64,000 nucleotides of DNA. It comes from Solidesulfovibrio sp. GTDB taxonomy: Bacteria > Desulfobacterota > Desulfovibrionia > Desulfovibrionales > Desulfovibrionaceae. Positions 28,047 through 37,139 of the stretch are shown here, piece after piece; positions within the stretch are counted from its first letter, which is position 1, and every line of letters starts with the position of its first letter. The DNA is taken from assembly GCF_038562415.1 (NCBI RefSeq), contig NZ_JBCFBA010000005.1, positions 151,806 to 215,805 on the forward strand. Direction: 5' to 3'. The translations under genes were made by a program, and so were the position numbers. The notes beneath the pieces were generated by a model. That model searched no databases. It had not been told where the DNA came from and was given only the letters and a program-made list of their open reading frames with translations.

Positions 28047-30017
28047 ATGAGGAAGTTCATCCGCTACGCCATCCAATACGCCATCCTGGGCGCGGTGGCC
28101 TTTTTCGTCTACCAGACGACCTTCACCCGCGGCACGCCCCCGGCCCGGGACCGGGCCGCCTGGAGCCAGCGCGACGGCTTCGTGGCCATCTCCTACGGCG
28201 GCTTGACCGTGGACGAAAAGGAAAACAGCCTGGTCACCAAGACGCAGTTGCGCCAGCAGCTCGCCGCCCTGGCCAAGGCCGGCTACACCGCCGTCACCAC
28301 CGCCGACCTGCGCGATTTCTACGCCAGCGGCAAGCCCCTGCCCGACAAGGCCCTCTACGTGATGTTCGAAGGCGGCCGCAAGGACAGCGTGCTTTTCAGC
28401 CAGCCCGTGCTCCAGGAAATCGGCCTGCACGCCTCCCTCTACCTCTACGGCAGCCACCTGACCGGCTGGAACCGCTTTTTCATGCGCGCCGACGAGATCC
28501 GCAAGGTGGCCGCCAATCCCTACTGGGACGTCAATTCCATGGGCTACCATTCCGAGTTGCTCAACGTCACCCGGGAGGGCCGCTACGCCCACTACCTCAC
28601 GGCGCTGCAAACCGGCCCCGACGGCCAGCCCGCCGAGACCCAGGAGGCCTTCGACGCCCGGGTGGCCGAGGACTTCCGCCTGGCCTACCAGTCCATCGCC
28701 GACGCCACCGGCATCCCGCCGCTGGGCTACGACTTCCAGCCGGCCAACACCCTGGGCGTCAGCCTGCCCGCGGAACTGGCCAAGCCCGTCGAGGAAGCCC
28801 TCAAGGCCACCTTCCCCGTGGCCTTCACCCGCGTGGGCGAGGCCTACAATTCCCGGGAAAGCGCCCCCCATGCCCTGACCCGGCTGCTGGTCGGCCCGGA
28901 CTGGACCGCCGACCGGCTGCTGCTGGAAATCGAATCCCGCCTGCCCCGGTCGCGCTACCTCGATTTCTCGGATTCGGTGCGCCAGGGCCTGTGGCAGGTC
29001 GCCTCCGGGGACATCACGGCCGAGGGCCAACGCCTGACCGTCAGCGAGGGCGACGGCAAGGACCCCTTCGCCAGGCTGCGCGGCTCCGAGGGTTTCGAGA
29101 ACTTCCTGTGCCAGGTCAAGGTCGAGCCCACCCCCAAGGGCGCGGGGCTGATCTACCTGCGCTACCGCGACGCCGGCTCCTTCGCCCGCATCCAGGTCAC
29201 CCCGGACCGGGTGCTCGTCCAGGAAAAAAACGGCACCTCGCTCAACACCATCTTCCAGTACGTCCTGCCGCTCGACCACGACGGCCCGGTGGACCTCGAC
29301 GCCTGCGTCAAGGCCAACCGGCTGCTGCTGCGCGTGGACGACAAGAACGCCAGCCCCTATCCCGTCCCACTGACGACCGACACCAGCCGCGGGTTCTTCG
29401 CCCTGGGGGCGCTCGGCGAAAAACCGCCCCATAACGCCGCCTTCACGGACCTGCGCCTGACCACCTTCCCGCCGCGCTGGCTCCAGGTGGCCGACATCCA
29501 CGACGCGGCCCTGGGCGAAGCCCGCACCCTGACCACCATGATCCTGCCGTCCATGGCCCTGACCGCCGACCCCGTGGGCGACGCCGCCGCCCTGGTGGCC
29601 GTGTCCGCCGACGGCGTCAGCGTTTTTCTGGACCTGCCCGAAGCCGAGGCGACCAAAGTCCTGGACACCGTGGCCTTCGTGGAAAAGGCCCCGGCGGCCA
29701 TGGTCTTCGCCAAGCTCCTGCGCGGCTTCGTGCTGCCCATGGAAGCCTTCCCCGACCTCAACGCCCTGTCCGTCCTCGTGAAGACGCTCGCGGCCAAGGG
29801 CTTTTCCGTGGCCCTGCGCCTGAGCGAGGCCTCGGTCGCCCGCCTGGCCGCCAGCGACGCGCCCCTGACCCCGGACTGGCTGCTCTTCGACGTCCCGCCC
29901 ACCGAGGACGACCCGGACATGGCCAGGCTCAAGAACCGGTACGACCGCTCCCGCATGCTTTTTCGGATCCCCGGTCCGGCCGACGCCCCGGCCGTCACCT
30001 ACGAGGTCAAAAGGTAG
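28047..30017 (+). CDS. Membrane-anchored PgaB-like pseudo-deacetylase
   Basis: A 656-residue protein with an N-terminal membrane helix (about 5-25). Residues about 40-290 align in order with the deacetylase part of PgaB: a start like FVAISYGGLT, then LRQQLAALAKAGYTAVTTADL and LPDKALYVMF. However the metal-binding FDDG is replaced by FEGGRKD and no HSxxH motif is apparent, so it is probably inactive. The C-terminal half (about 310-650) includes a beta-sandwich-like region and a TIM-barrel-like end. It starts 56 bp after the glycosyltransferase and ends 4 bp before the TPR gene. It may guide the polymer or present it to the exporter. Function is inferred from position. Confidence 0.65.
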   Translation: MRKFIRYAIQYAILGAVAFFVYQTTFTRGTPPARDRAAWSQRDGFVAISYGGLTVDEKENSLVTKTQLRQQLAALAKAGYTAVTTADLRDFYASGKPLPDKALYVMFEGGRKDSVLFSQPVLQEIGLHASLYLYGSHLTGWNRFFMRADEIRKVAANPYWDVNSMGYHSELLNVTREGRYAHYLTALQTGPDGQPAETQEAFDARVAEDFRLAYQSIADATGIPPLGYDFQPANTLGVSLPAELAKPVEEALKATFPVAFTRVGEAYNSRESAPHALTRLLVGPDWTADRLLLEIESRLPRSRYLDFSDSVRQGLWQVASGDITAEGQRLTVSEGDGKDPFARLRGSEGFENFLCQVKVEPTPKGAGLIYLRYRDAGSFARIQVTPDRVLVQEKNGTSLNTIFQYVLPLDHDGPVDLDACVKANRLLLRVDDKNASPYPVPLTTDTSRGFFALGALGEKPPHNAAFTDLRLTTFPPRWLQVADIHDAALGEARTLTTMILPSMALTADPVGDAAALVAVSADGVSVFLDLPEAEATKVLDTVAFVEKAPAAMVFAKLLRGFVLPMEAFPDLNALSVLVKTLAAKGFSVALRLSEASVARLAASDAPLTPDWLLFDVPPTEDDPDMARLKNRYDRSRMLFRIPGPADAPAVTYEVKR

Positions 30018-30021
30018 CGCC

Positions 30022-33000
30022 ATGATCCTCCGATTGCTGCTTCTCGTGGCGCTCGTTTTGGCCACCCCCACCGTCCTGTCCGCCGCCGACGCCTCGGTGG
30101 TGACCTTGCTGCGCCAGTCCCAGCAGGCCGCCGCCCGGGGCCAGGTGGAACAAGCCATGGACATGGTCGACCGGGCCCTGACCCAGGACCCGGCCTATCC
30201 GCCCCTGTGGCGGCAAAAGGCCACCTTGCAGGTCCGGGCCAAGGACTACGCCGGGGCGCTGGCCACCCTGGCCGTGGCCCTGCGGGTGGAACCGCAAAAC
30301 GTCGAGAACAACGTCCTCGAACTCTCGGCCCTGCTGCGTCTGGACGAGCAGCCCGGCGGCAAGGGCCGGCAAGCCCTGGACCGCTACGTCGCGGGCATAA
30401 GCGAGGACATGGCCGCCGCCCTGATCGAGGACCTGCTGGCCAGACCCAAGGCCGAGCCCGACCTGGCCCGGTTCCTGTCCGCCTGGAAGCCGGCCTCGGC
30501 CGACGCCAGGCTGGTGGCCAAGCTGGCCGCCGGCTACGCCGCCGGCGACCCGGCCGCCCTGCGCGAACTGGCCGCCACCCCCGTGCCCGCCGGCCGCAAG
30601 GGCACCATCGCCGCCCTCCAGTTCTACGCCGGCAAGGAGGCCCTGGGGGCCATGCAACTGGGCCTGGCCCACGACCTGCTGGAAAAGGCCATGGCCAACG
30701 GCTACGACCCCGTGGCCGTGACCGGCGAACTGGGCTGGGTGCACTACAACCAGGGCGAGCCGACCGCCGCCGCCGACCTGTGGGAAACGCAGTGGCGCAA
30801 CGCCCCGGACGTGGGCTTGTGGGCCAGTTGGATCGCCGACGCCCGGCTCGTCTCCAAGGACTACGCCAAGGCGGCCGAATTCCTGGAGCGCTGCCTCCAG
30901 TTCTCTCCCAACAACCCCCTCTACCAGGGCCAGTACCTGCTGGCGCTGCGGGCCAGCCACCAGGACCAGGCCGCGGGCGCCTTCGAGGAACGGTTGCGGG
31001 CCGAACCCGGCCAGGACGGCCTGCACTTCGGCCTTGCCATGATCGCCAAGCTGGCCGGCGACTACGCCCTGGCCGCCGAGGAAATGGGCCAGATCCAAAA
31101 CCGCAAGCCGTTTCGCGAACAGTACATCGAACTGGCCGACGCCATGGTCGGCCAGATCGGGGCCAAGGGCGACCCGGAGCCGATCATCGCCGCCGTGCGG
31201 GGGCTCATCGACGGCACGGACTTCCAGGCCGTGGTCCTTCGCGACGTGGGCTGGAAGCTGTGGGCGGCCAAGCGGCCCGACGCGGCCGTTTCGTTCTGGA
31301 AGGAGTCCCTGGCCGACGGCCTCACGGCCGGCGACCCCCTGCTTTCCCGGATCATCCCGCTTTTGATCGAAACGAACCGGTTCGCCGAGGCCATGGCCCT
31401 GCTGCACCGTTACGCGCCCGAGGTCACCCCCCTGGGCCTGGCCTGGACCCTGGCCGTGGCCAACCGCTGGGACCTGGTGGGCAAGGTGCTGGAAAAGGGG
31501 CCGGCCGGCCCCTACCCCGATCTGCTCTCGGCCATGGCCGGGCTGCAAAGCGGCCAGGCCCAGCTCGCCCTGGACAAGCTGCGCGCCCTGGCCGCCCTGC
31601 CGGCCGGGGGGCTTGGCCAGGCGCCTTTTTCCGGCTTCAACGCCGACGGCAAGCTGGTGCGCGGCGTGCTGACCCCGGCCATTGCCGGCGAGGTCTACCA
31701 GCGCATCAGTCGCACCCTCGTCGACTACCAGCTCGTGGCCGGCTTTGCCTTTCTCACCCCGCCGGCCTGGGCCACCGGCGTCGCGCAAAAGGCCATGGCC
31801 CCGATCTGGGCCGGGGCGGGCAAGGTGCTGTGGAACACGGGCAAGCTCGACGAGGCCGCCGCCTTCCTGCAACGGGCCTTGCAGGCCGATCCCGGCCAGG
31901 GGCAGGCCCTGCTCTACCTGGCGCTGGTCAAAAAACGCCAGGGCCAGGCCGAGGAGGCCCAGCGGCTGCTGGACGCCGCCCTGGCCAAGGCCTCGCCCCT
32001 GGACAAGGCCTTCGCCCTGGGCGAATTCGCCCTGCTTGACGGCGACGCCGCCGCCGCCCTGCCCCATTTCCAGGCCGCCCTGGGCCTTTCCCCCAACGAT
32101 CCCACCCTGCGGCTTCGCGTGATCAACCTGCTGGTCAAGGCCAACCGCTACGACGCCGCCGGCCAGGCCGACGCCTGGTTCGAGGCCCAGGTGGCCATAA
32201 ACGACAAGACCATCATGAGCGCCGCCGCCGCCGCCCGCCTCGACCTCGGCGACCCCAAGGGGGCCGAGGCCCTGTACCGGGCCATGCTGGCCGAAAATCC
32301 GCGCTCCGTGGACTACCTGTCCGGCCTTGGGCTGGCGCTCAACCGCCAGAGCCGCTACGCCGAGTCCGTGGCCGCCCTGACCACGCCCTACGCCGCCACG
32401 GGTTCGCCGCTTTTGGGCGGCATCGTCTGCGAGGCCCTGCTGGCTCTCGGCGAATACCGCGAGGCCATCCGCCAGGCCGAAATCGGGCTGGCGCAGGTGC
32501 CAGGCGACCAGGAACTGCTGCGCCAGGCGGCCGAGGCGGCCGAATTCGCCCGGGACCCGGCCACGTGCGAGGGCTATGCCCGGCGCTACCTGGAAAAGGA
32601 CCCGGCCTCGGTCACCATCCAGAACATGTACGGCCAGGCCTTGCTCGACCAGGAGAAATACGACGAGGCCATGGCCCACTACAAAGGCCTGCTGGAGCGC
32701 AACCCGACCTATCTGCCGGCGCTTCGCGGCATCTTCAACATCCACCAGTACACCGGCAACGCGCCCAAGGCCTACGAGGCGGCCCAGACGCTCATGACCG
32801 TGGCCTCGGACAACGCCACCCTGCGCCTGCAATACGCCATCGCCGCCGCGGCCGACCACGACTACCGGCCGGCCTACCCGACCCTGGAAAAAATCCGCAA
32901 TTTCGGGCCGGGCAGCCCCGTGCTGTGCCTGTATTACGCCGACGTGCGCCAGGCCGAACTGCCCGGCAAGTTGCGCCTGTCCCAGATGGCCGAGCATCTG

Positions 33001-34896
33001 CGGGCCGTGGCCGCGGCCGGCGGCACGTTTTTAAGTCCCGCCGAGGTGGCCGCCCGGCCGGCCGGCGAAGAGGCCCTTACGCAGCGCAACACCGACCTGC
33101 GCCCGGCCGTGCTCGTCATGGTCGATCGCACCGCCGCCCCGGTGCTGGAAAAAATCGACGCCCTGCTCTCCGAGGTCGGCGGCAAGGCCGTGCTGATCGT
33201 GGGCGGCGAATCCCTGGTCCCGGGCACGCCCTACCTGCCCGACGCCGCCCTGGTGAAGCGCCTGGCCGGCAACGGCCGCTGGACCCTGGCCCTGACCGAC
33301 CACAATCCGCCCAAGGACGACGCCGCGGGCGCCGGCTCGGCCAACCTCTGGAACAGCCTCGGCGCGGCCGAGGGCGCGACGGGCGAGGCCACCCCGGCCG
33401 CCCGGCTGCAGGCCCGGCTGCGCGCCCTGGACCCGGACGGGACCATCCTCGGCGACGCCCGGCCGATCTTTTTCTACCCCGGCGGCGACGGCCCAACCGA
33501 CGTGCTGGCCGCCAGCCAGGCGGGCCGCGAGGCCTACGAAAAGGTCGTGGCCGACACCTTCCCCATGGCCTTCGAGCTCACGCCCGAGGGCTACTGGACG
33601 CCGGTGTCCGACCCCCGGTCCATCGCGGCCAAGTCCGTGTCCCCGGGCCTGGACGCGGCCGGCCTGACCCGGCTGCTCGAGCAGGCCAACCCCATGCGCC
33701 AGGTGTCCCTGGAACTGGCCAAGGTCTATTCCTGGCAGGAACAACTCGGCCAGGCCGAGAACTATTTCAAGGAAGCCAAGGAACTCGGGCTCAACCCGGC
33801 CGACCTGACCTACCACCATGCCGTCAACGCCTACTACCTGCACGACGACCCCGTGGCCGTGGCTCGGGCCGAAAAGGCCGTGGAAGCGGCTCCGGACGCC
33901 CCGCGCACCCATGTCCAACTGGAGCGGGCCAAGCTGCGCACCCGGCCCAAGGTCGAGGCCAGCCTGGACACCTGGTGGGACAGCGACAACCGTCACTACT
34001 GGTGGTGGGGTTTCGGCGGCGAGGTCCACGTCCTGGACAGCCTGGTGGTCTTCGCCAAGGCCGGCCGGGTCGAATGGTCCATCGACAGCTACCAGCGCCA
34101 GGGCAAGATGCAAAAGGCCTTCGCCAACACCCTGGAAAACGGTTATCTCTCCGCCGACGACGTCTACAGCGTGCTCCATTCCCGGCGCACCCAGTACCTG
34201 GACGGCGAGGACCTGGTGGTCGGGGCGCGCTGGTTCTTCTATCCGGAATTCTGGCTGGAGGCCCAAGGGCAGCTCACCAACACCGACGGCGGCCCCTCGA
34301 CCTGGCTCAATGGCATGGTCACGGTGCACGGGCCGCTGGCGCCCAAGGGCCTGCCCGTCGACGGCACCTGGGACCTGCAGGCCGCCCACGAACGCATCGA
34401 CACCGTGGAGGCCATCACCGACCAGATCATGGCCAACCGCGTCAGCCTTTTCACCCACAACCGGCTGTTTAACTACTACGACCTGTTCCTCAACATCCAC
34501 GGCATCTCGCGCACCGACGGCAACAACACCGGCTCGGTCGACGGCCGGCTGCTGGCCCGGCTGTTCGAGTTCCCGCTGGTGTCGCTCGGCTACGCCTTCC
34601 AGTTCGCCAACAGCGACCGCAGCCCGCCCCAGTATTGGGCGCCCATGAGCCTGGTCACCCACCTGGCCTACGGCACCTTCGGCTACTCCCCCACCCGCTG
34701 GTTCAACGTCAACGGCAGCCTCGGCTACGGCCCCTCCCGCGACCGCACCAATGACTGGCGCAACATCTGGCGGGCCAACCTGGGCATGGACATCACCATG
34801 CGGGAACGGCTAAAGTTGTCGCTCAAGTATGCGTACTTCAGCACCCCCACCTATACCCTAAGCGAAGCATGGGCCGGCATAAGTTACACATTCTAG
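30022..34896 (+). CDS. PgaA-like TPR / outer-membrane beta-barrel exporter
   Basis: A 1624-residue exported protein. The signal peptide ends near AAD (residue 23). Long TPR arrays cover about 25-1000 (for example VNLLVKANRYDAAG, YGQALLDQEKYDEAMAHYKGLLERNP in part) and 1230-1310. Between them (about 1030-1190) is a degenerate NodB-like module (VLVMVDRT..., ALTDHNP, FFYPGGDGP). The last 310 residues are alternating aromatic strands ending in GISYTF, a typical outer-membrane barrel C-terminus. PgaA has the same TPR-plus-barrel plan but only about 800 residues. It likely forms the outer-membrane pore and a periplasmic scaffold for the other locus products. It overlaps no gene and is followed 5 bp later by the GH18-like gene. 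Confidence 0.82.
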   Translation: MILRLLLLVALVLATPTVLSAADASVVTLLRQSQQAAARGQVEQAMDMVDRALTQDPAYPPLWRQKATLQVRAKDYAGALATLAVALRVEPQNVENNVLELSALLRLDEQPGGKGRQALDRYVAGISEDMAAALIEDLLARPKAEPDLARFLSAWKPASADARLVAKLAAGYAAGDPAALRELAATPVPAGRKGTIAALQFYAGKEALGAMQLGLAHDLLEKAMANGYDPVAVTGELGWVHYNQGEPTAAADLWETQWRNAPDVGLWASWIADARLVSKDYAKAAEFLERCLQFSPNNPLYQGQYLLALRASHQDQAAGAFEERLRAEPGQDGLHFGLAMIAKLAGDYALAAEEMGQIQNRKPFREQYIELADAMVGQIGAKGDPEPIIAAVRGLIDGTDFQAVVLRDVGWKLWAAKRPDAAVSFWKESLADGLTAGDPLLSRIIPLLIETNRFAEAMALLHRYAPEVTPLGLAWTLAVANRWDLVGKVLEKGPAGPYPDLLSAMAGLQSGQAQLALDKLRALAALPAGGLGQAPFSGFNADGKLVRGVLTPAIAGEVYQRISRTLVDYQLVAGFAFLTPPAWATGVAQKAMAPIWAGAGKVLWNTGKLDEAAAFLQRALQADPGQGQALLYLALVKKRQGQAEEAQRLLDAALAKASPLDKAFALGEFALLDGDAAAALPHFQAALGLSPNDPTLRLRVINLLVKANRYDAAGQADAWFEAQVAINDKTIMSAAAAARLDLGDPKGAEALYRAMLAENPRSVDYLSGLGLALNRQSRYAESVAALTTPYAATGSPLLGGIVCEALLALGEYREAIRQAEIGLAQVPGDQELLRQAAEAAEFARDPATCEGYARRYLEKDPASVTIQNMYGQALLDQEKYDEAMAHYKGLLERNPTYLPALRGIFNIHQYTGNAPKAYEAAQTLMTVASDNATLRLQYAIAAAADHDYRPAYPTLEKIRNFGPGSPVLCLYYADVRQAELPGKLRLSQMAEHLRAVAAAGGTFLSPAEVAARPAGEEALTQRNTDLRPAVLVMVDRTAAPVLEKIDALLSEVGGKAVLIVGGESLVPGTPYLPDAALVKRLAGNGRWTLALTDHNPPKDDAAGAGSANLWNSLGAAEGATGEATPAARLQARLRALDPDGTILGDARPIFFYPGGDGPTDVLAASQAGREAYEKVVADTFPMAFELTPEGYWTPVSDPRSIAAKSVSPGLDAAGLTRLLEQANPMRQVSLELAKVYSWQEQLGQAENYFKEAKELGLNPADLTYHHAVNAYYLHDDPVAVARAEKAVEAAPDAPRTHVQLERAKLRTRPKVEASLDTWWDSDNRHYWWWGFGGEVHVLDSLVVFAKAGRVEWSIDSYQRQGKMQKAFANTLENGYLSADDVYSVLHSRRTQYLDGEDLVVGARWFFYPEFWLEAQGQLTNTDGGPSTWLNGMVTVHGPLAPKGLPVDGTWDLQAAHERIDTVEAITDQIMANRVSLFTHNRLFNYYDLFLNIHGISRTDGNNTGSVDGRLLARLFEFPLVSLGYAFQFANSDRSPPQYWAPMSLVTHLAYGTFGYSPTRWFNVNGSLGYGPSRDRTNDWRNIWRANLGMDITMRERLKLSLKYAYFSTPTYTLSEAWAGISYTF

Positions 34897-34901
34897 GAAA
34901 G

Positions 34902-35960
34902 ATGCGGGCCGCCCGCCGGGGCCCCCCCCTGGCGGCGGCCCTTTTGTGCGCGGCGCTTTTCCTGGCCCTTGGCCCCGGCCCGGCCCGGGGCCAAGCCCGG
35001 GGAGCCGCCCCGGACGGCCCGATCACGGCCTGGATCGCCGACTGGGACCTGGCCCGGGGCCTGGCCGAATGGCGCGCCCACCCGGGGCTTTTCGATTCCG
35101 TGCGCGTTTTTTCCGCCAATTTCGACAGCCGCGACCAGCCGGCCCTGACCCCGGAATGGGCTAAAATCCTCGGCAGCGACGTTTCCGGCGTCTTCGGCCC
35201 GGCCAAGGTCTACCTGACCGTGGTCAACGACGTGGCCACGCCCACGGGCAAGGGCAACATCCTCAAGGACCCGGCCCTGGTTTCGCGGCTGGTCGCCACG
35301 CCCGCCTCCCGGGCCGGCCACGTGGAGGCGCTGGTCGCCCTGGCCAAGCGCCACAAGTTCCCGGGCCTGGAAATCGACTACGAAAACGTGGCCGCCGCCG
35401 ACTGGCCCAATTTCCTCACTTTCGTCGAGGCCCTTTTCCGCCGCAGCCAGGCCGAGGGCTTGGCCCTGTCCGTGCTGCTCCAGCCCCAGCGGCGCTACCT
35501 CGCCTCGCCCCTGCCCAAGGGGCCGGGCTACGTGCTCATGGGCTACAACCTGTTCGGCTTCCATTCCGGCCCCGGCCCCAAGGCCACGCCGGAATTTTTG
35601 GCCGACCAGGCCGCCGCCCTGCGCGCCATCGGCGCCCTGGAGGCCACCAGCCTGGCCCTGGCCACGGGCGGCTTCGACTGGACCGGCCCCAAGGCGGCCA
35701 GGCAACTGACCGAAACCGAGGCCCAAACGCTTTTGGCCCAAAAAAACGTCCGCCCGACGCGCTCGCCGGCGGACGGCTACCTCGTTTCCCGCTACAGCGA
35801 CGACAAGGGGCAAAACCACGACGTCTGGTACGCCGACGGCGAGACCCTGGCCACGCTGTGGCGGGCCGGCCGGGCGGCGGGATTCACCCGCCTGGCCGTG
35901 TGGCGCCTGGGCGGCAACACGCCGTCGCTGTTCTCCTGGCTGGCAACCCTCGGGCATTAA
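34902..35960 (+). CDS. Secreted GH18-like glycoside hydrolase
   Basis: A 352-residue protein with a signal peptide (to about residue 35). FPGLEIDYENV places D159 and E161 in the position of the DxxDxDxE motif of family 18 hydrolases, E161 being the likely acid. Other barrel strands are visible (ITAWIADWD, YVLMGYNLFG, AVWRLGGNTPSLF). ATG 34902 follows AGGAAAG; an in-frame ATG at 34869 overlaps the TPR gene and adds no signal sequence. By analogy with the hydrolase half of PgaB, it may trim the exported polymer. In E. coli that activity is fused to the deacetylase; here the genes are separate. Confidence 0.78.
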   Translation: MRAARRGPPLAAALLCAALFLALGPGPARGQARGAAPDGPITAWIADWDLARGLAEWRAHPGLFDSVRVFSANFDSRDQPALTPEWAKILGSDVSGVFGPAKVYLTVVNDVATPTGKGNILKDPALVSRLVATPASRAGHVEALVALAKRHKFPGLEIDYENVAAADWPNFLTFVEALFRRSQAEGLALSVLLQPQRRYLASPLPKGPGYVLMGYNLFGFHSGPGPKATPEFLADQAAALRAIGALEATSLALATGGFDWTGPKAARQLTETEAQTLLAQKNVRPTRSPADGYLVSRYSDDKGQNHDVWYADGETLATLWRAGRAAGFTRLAVWRLGGNTPSLFSWLATLGH

Positions 35961-35977
35961 CAGGGAAGGATATCGCC

Positions 35978-37126
35978 GTGCAGTCGTTTTTCGCCGCCTT
36001 GCGCCGCGGCCTGGCGCTTTGCTGTCTGGGGCCGGTGTTTTTTTCCGCTCTCGCCCTGGCCCAGGGCCTGACCCCGGCCACGAGGGGCGTGCCCCTGCCC
36101 GGCCCCGGCCCCAAGGCCTACGTGGCCATCGTCATCGACGACCTGCCCAACCTGGAGCTGTGGTCGCGCCTGGCCACGGACTGCGACAGCCACGGCATGA
36201 AGGCGACGCTGGCCCTCAACACGCTCAAGGCCACGCCCGAGGAGTACGCCATCCTGGCCGGGCACATCGCCAAGGGCCACGAAGTGGCCAACCACACCCG
36301 CGACCACGTGGCCGTGGCCCCGGGCCCGGTCATCCGGCTGCGCTTTTTCCATCCCTCGGCCAAGTCGGCCTATGCCGCGGTGGATGCCGCCGCCGGCAAG
36401 CTGCGCCTGGTCGTGGACGACGCGGCCAAGCCCCTGGCCGAGTTCGACCTGTCCGAAACCGGGCGCACCCCGACCATCAAGCAGCTCGTGGACGCCTTAA
36501 ACGACACGCGCGGCGTGACCGCCGAGCTCGGCGACCCCTACTACGGCAACATCCAGTCGCGCTTTCTGGCCGGCAAGGACAAGGTGGACATCTTTTTCAA
36601 AAACGGCCTGGTGCCCCTGTTCGTGGACACGGCCCAAAGCGCCCGCTACGAGATGGCCGGCGCGTTGGACGACATGAAAACCGGCCTGCCCCGGTACGCG
36701 GTCACCTCCATGGTCTACCCGTTCCTGGTCAGCGACCCGGTGTCCCGGGGGATCGCCAACGAGCTCGGCATGAGCTGCGGCCGCGTGGGCACGGCCGGAT
36801 TCGCCGCGCTCGGCGCACCGGGGGGCTACGACCTGTACCAGATCTACGCCGGCAAGCCCCGCGACCTGTTCGGCACGGACACGGCCAGCCCGGAATTCCG
36901 GGCCAAGGTCGAGGCCTTTTTGAAGAAGATAAAAGAGATCGGCGGCGTCCTGAGCCTGTATTCCCACGGCCCGGACGAATTCACCAACGAACAGTGGCAG
37001 GCCCTTTTGCCCATGCTGGCCAAGGACAAGGACGTGGCCTACGTGACGCTTCGCGACCTGGCCGCGGCCGTCAAGAAGCTGGCCACCCCGCGCGACGGCC
37101 GCTACTACCTGCCCCAGGCCAAGTAG
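35978..37126 (+). CDS. Secreted polysaccharide deacetylase
   Basis: A 382-residue exported enzyme, GTG start behind GGGAAGGA. The signal peptide ends ALALAQG. The NodB-like domain has IVIDDLPN (catalytic/metal Asp), ANHTRDH (HTxxH metal motif), SMVYPF and LSLYSHGPDEF (late His). A beta-rich segment of about 110 residues (119-231) is inserted between the HTxxH and YPF motifs, matching the insertion in the deacetylase at 23787. It would remove N-acetyl groups from the polymer in the periplasm, as PgaB does, which promotes export and surface attachment. Last gene of the forward part of the locus. Confidence 0.85.
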   Translation: MQSFFAALRRGLALCCLGPVFFSALALAQGLTPATRGVPLPGPGPKAYVAIVIDDLPNLELWSRLATDCDSHGMKATLALNTLKATPEEYAILAGHIAKGHEVANHTRDHVAVAPGPVIRLRFFHPSAKSAYAAVDAAAGKLRLVVDDAAKPLAEFDLSETGRTPTIKQLVDALNDTRGVTAELGDPYYGNIQSRFLAGKDKVDIFFKNGLVPLFVDTAQSARYEMAGALDDMKTGLPRYAVTSMVYPFLVSDPVSRGIANELGMSCGRVGTAGFAALGAPGGYDLYQIYAGKPRDLFGTDTASPEFRAKVEAFLKKIKEIGGVLSLYSHGPDEFTNEQWQALLPMLAKDKDVAYVTLRDLAAAVKKLATPRDGRYYLPQAK

Positions 37127-37139
37127 CCCGGGAAGCACC

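Noticed and set aside
30007..32997. Open frame of 996 codons on the minus strand
   Set aside because: Antisense to the TPR exporter, Gly/Gln/His-rich with no family features.
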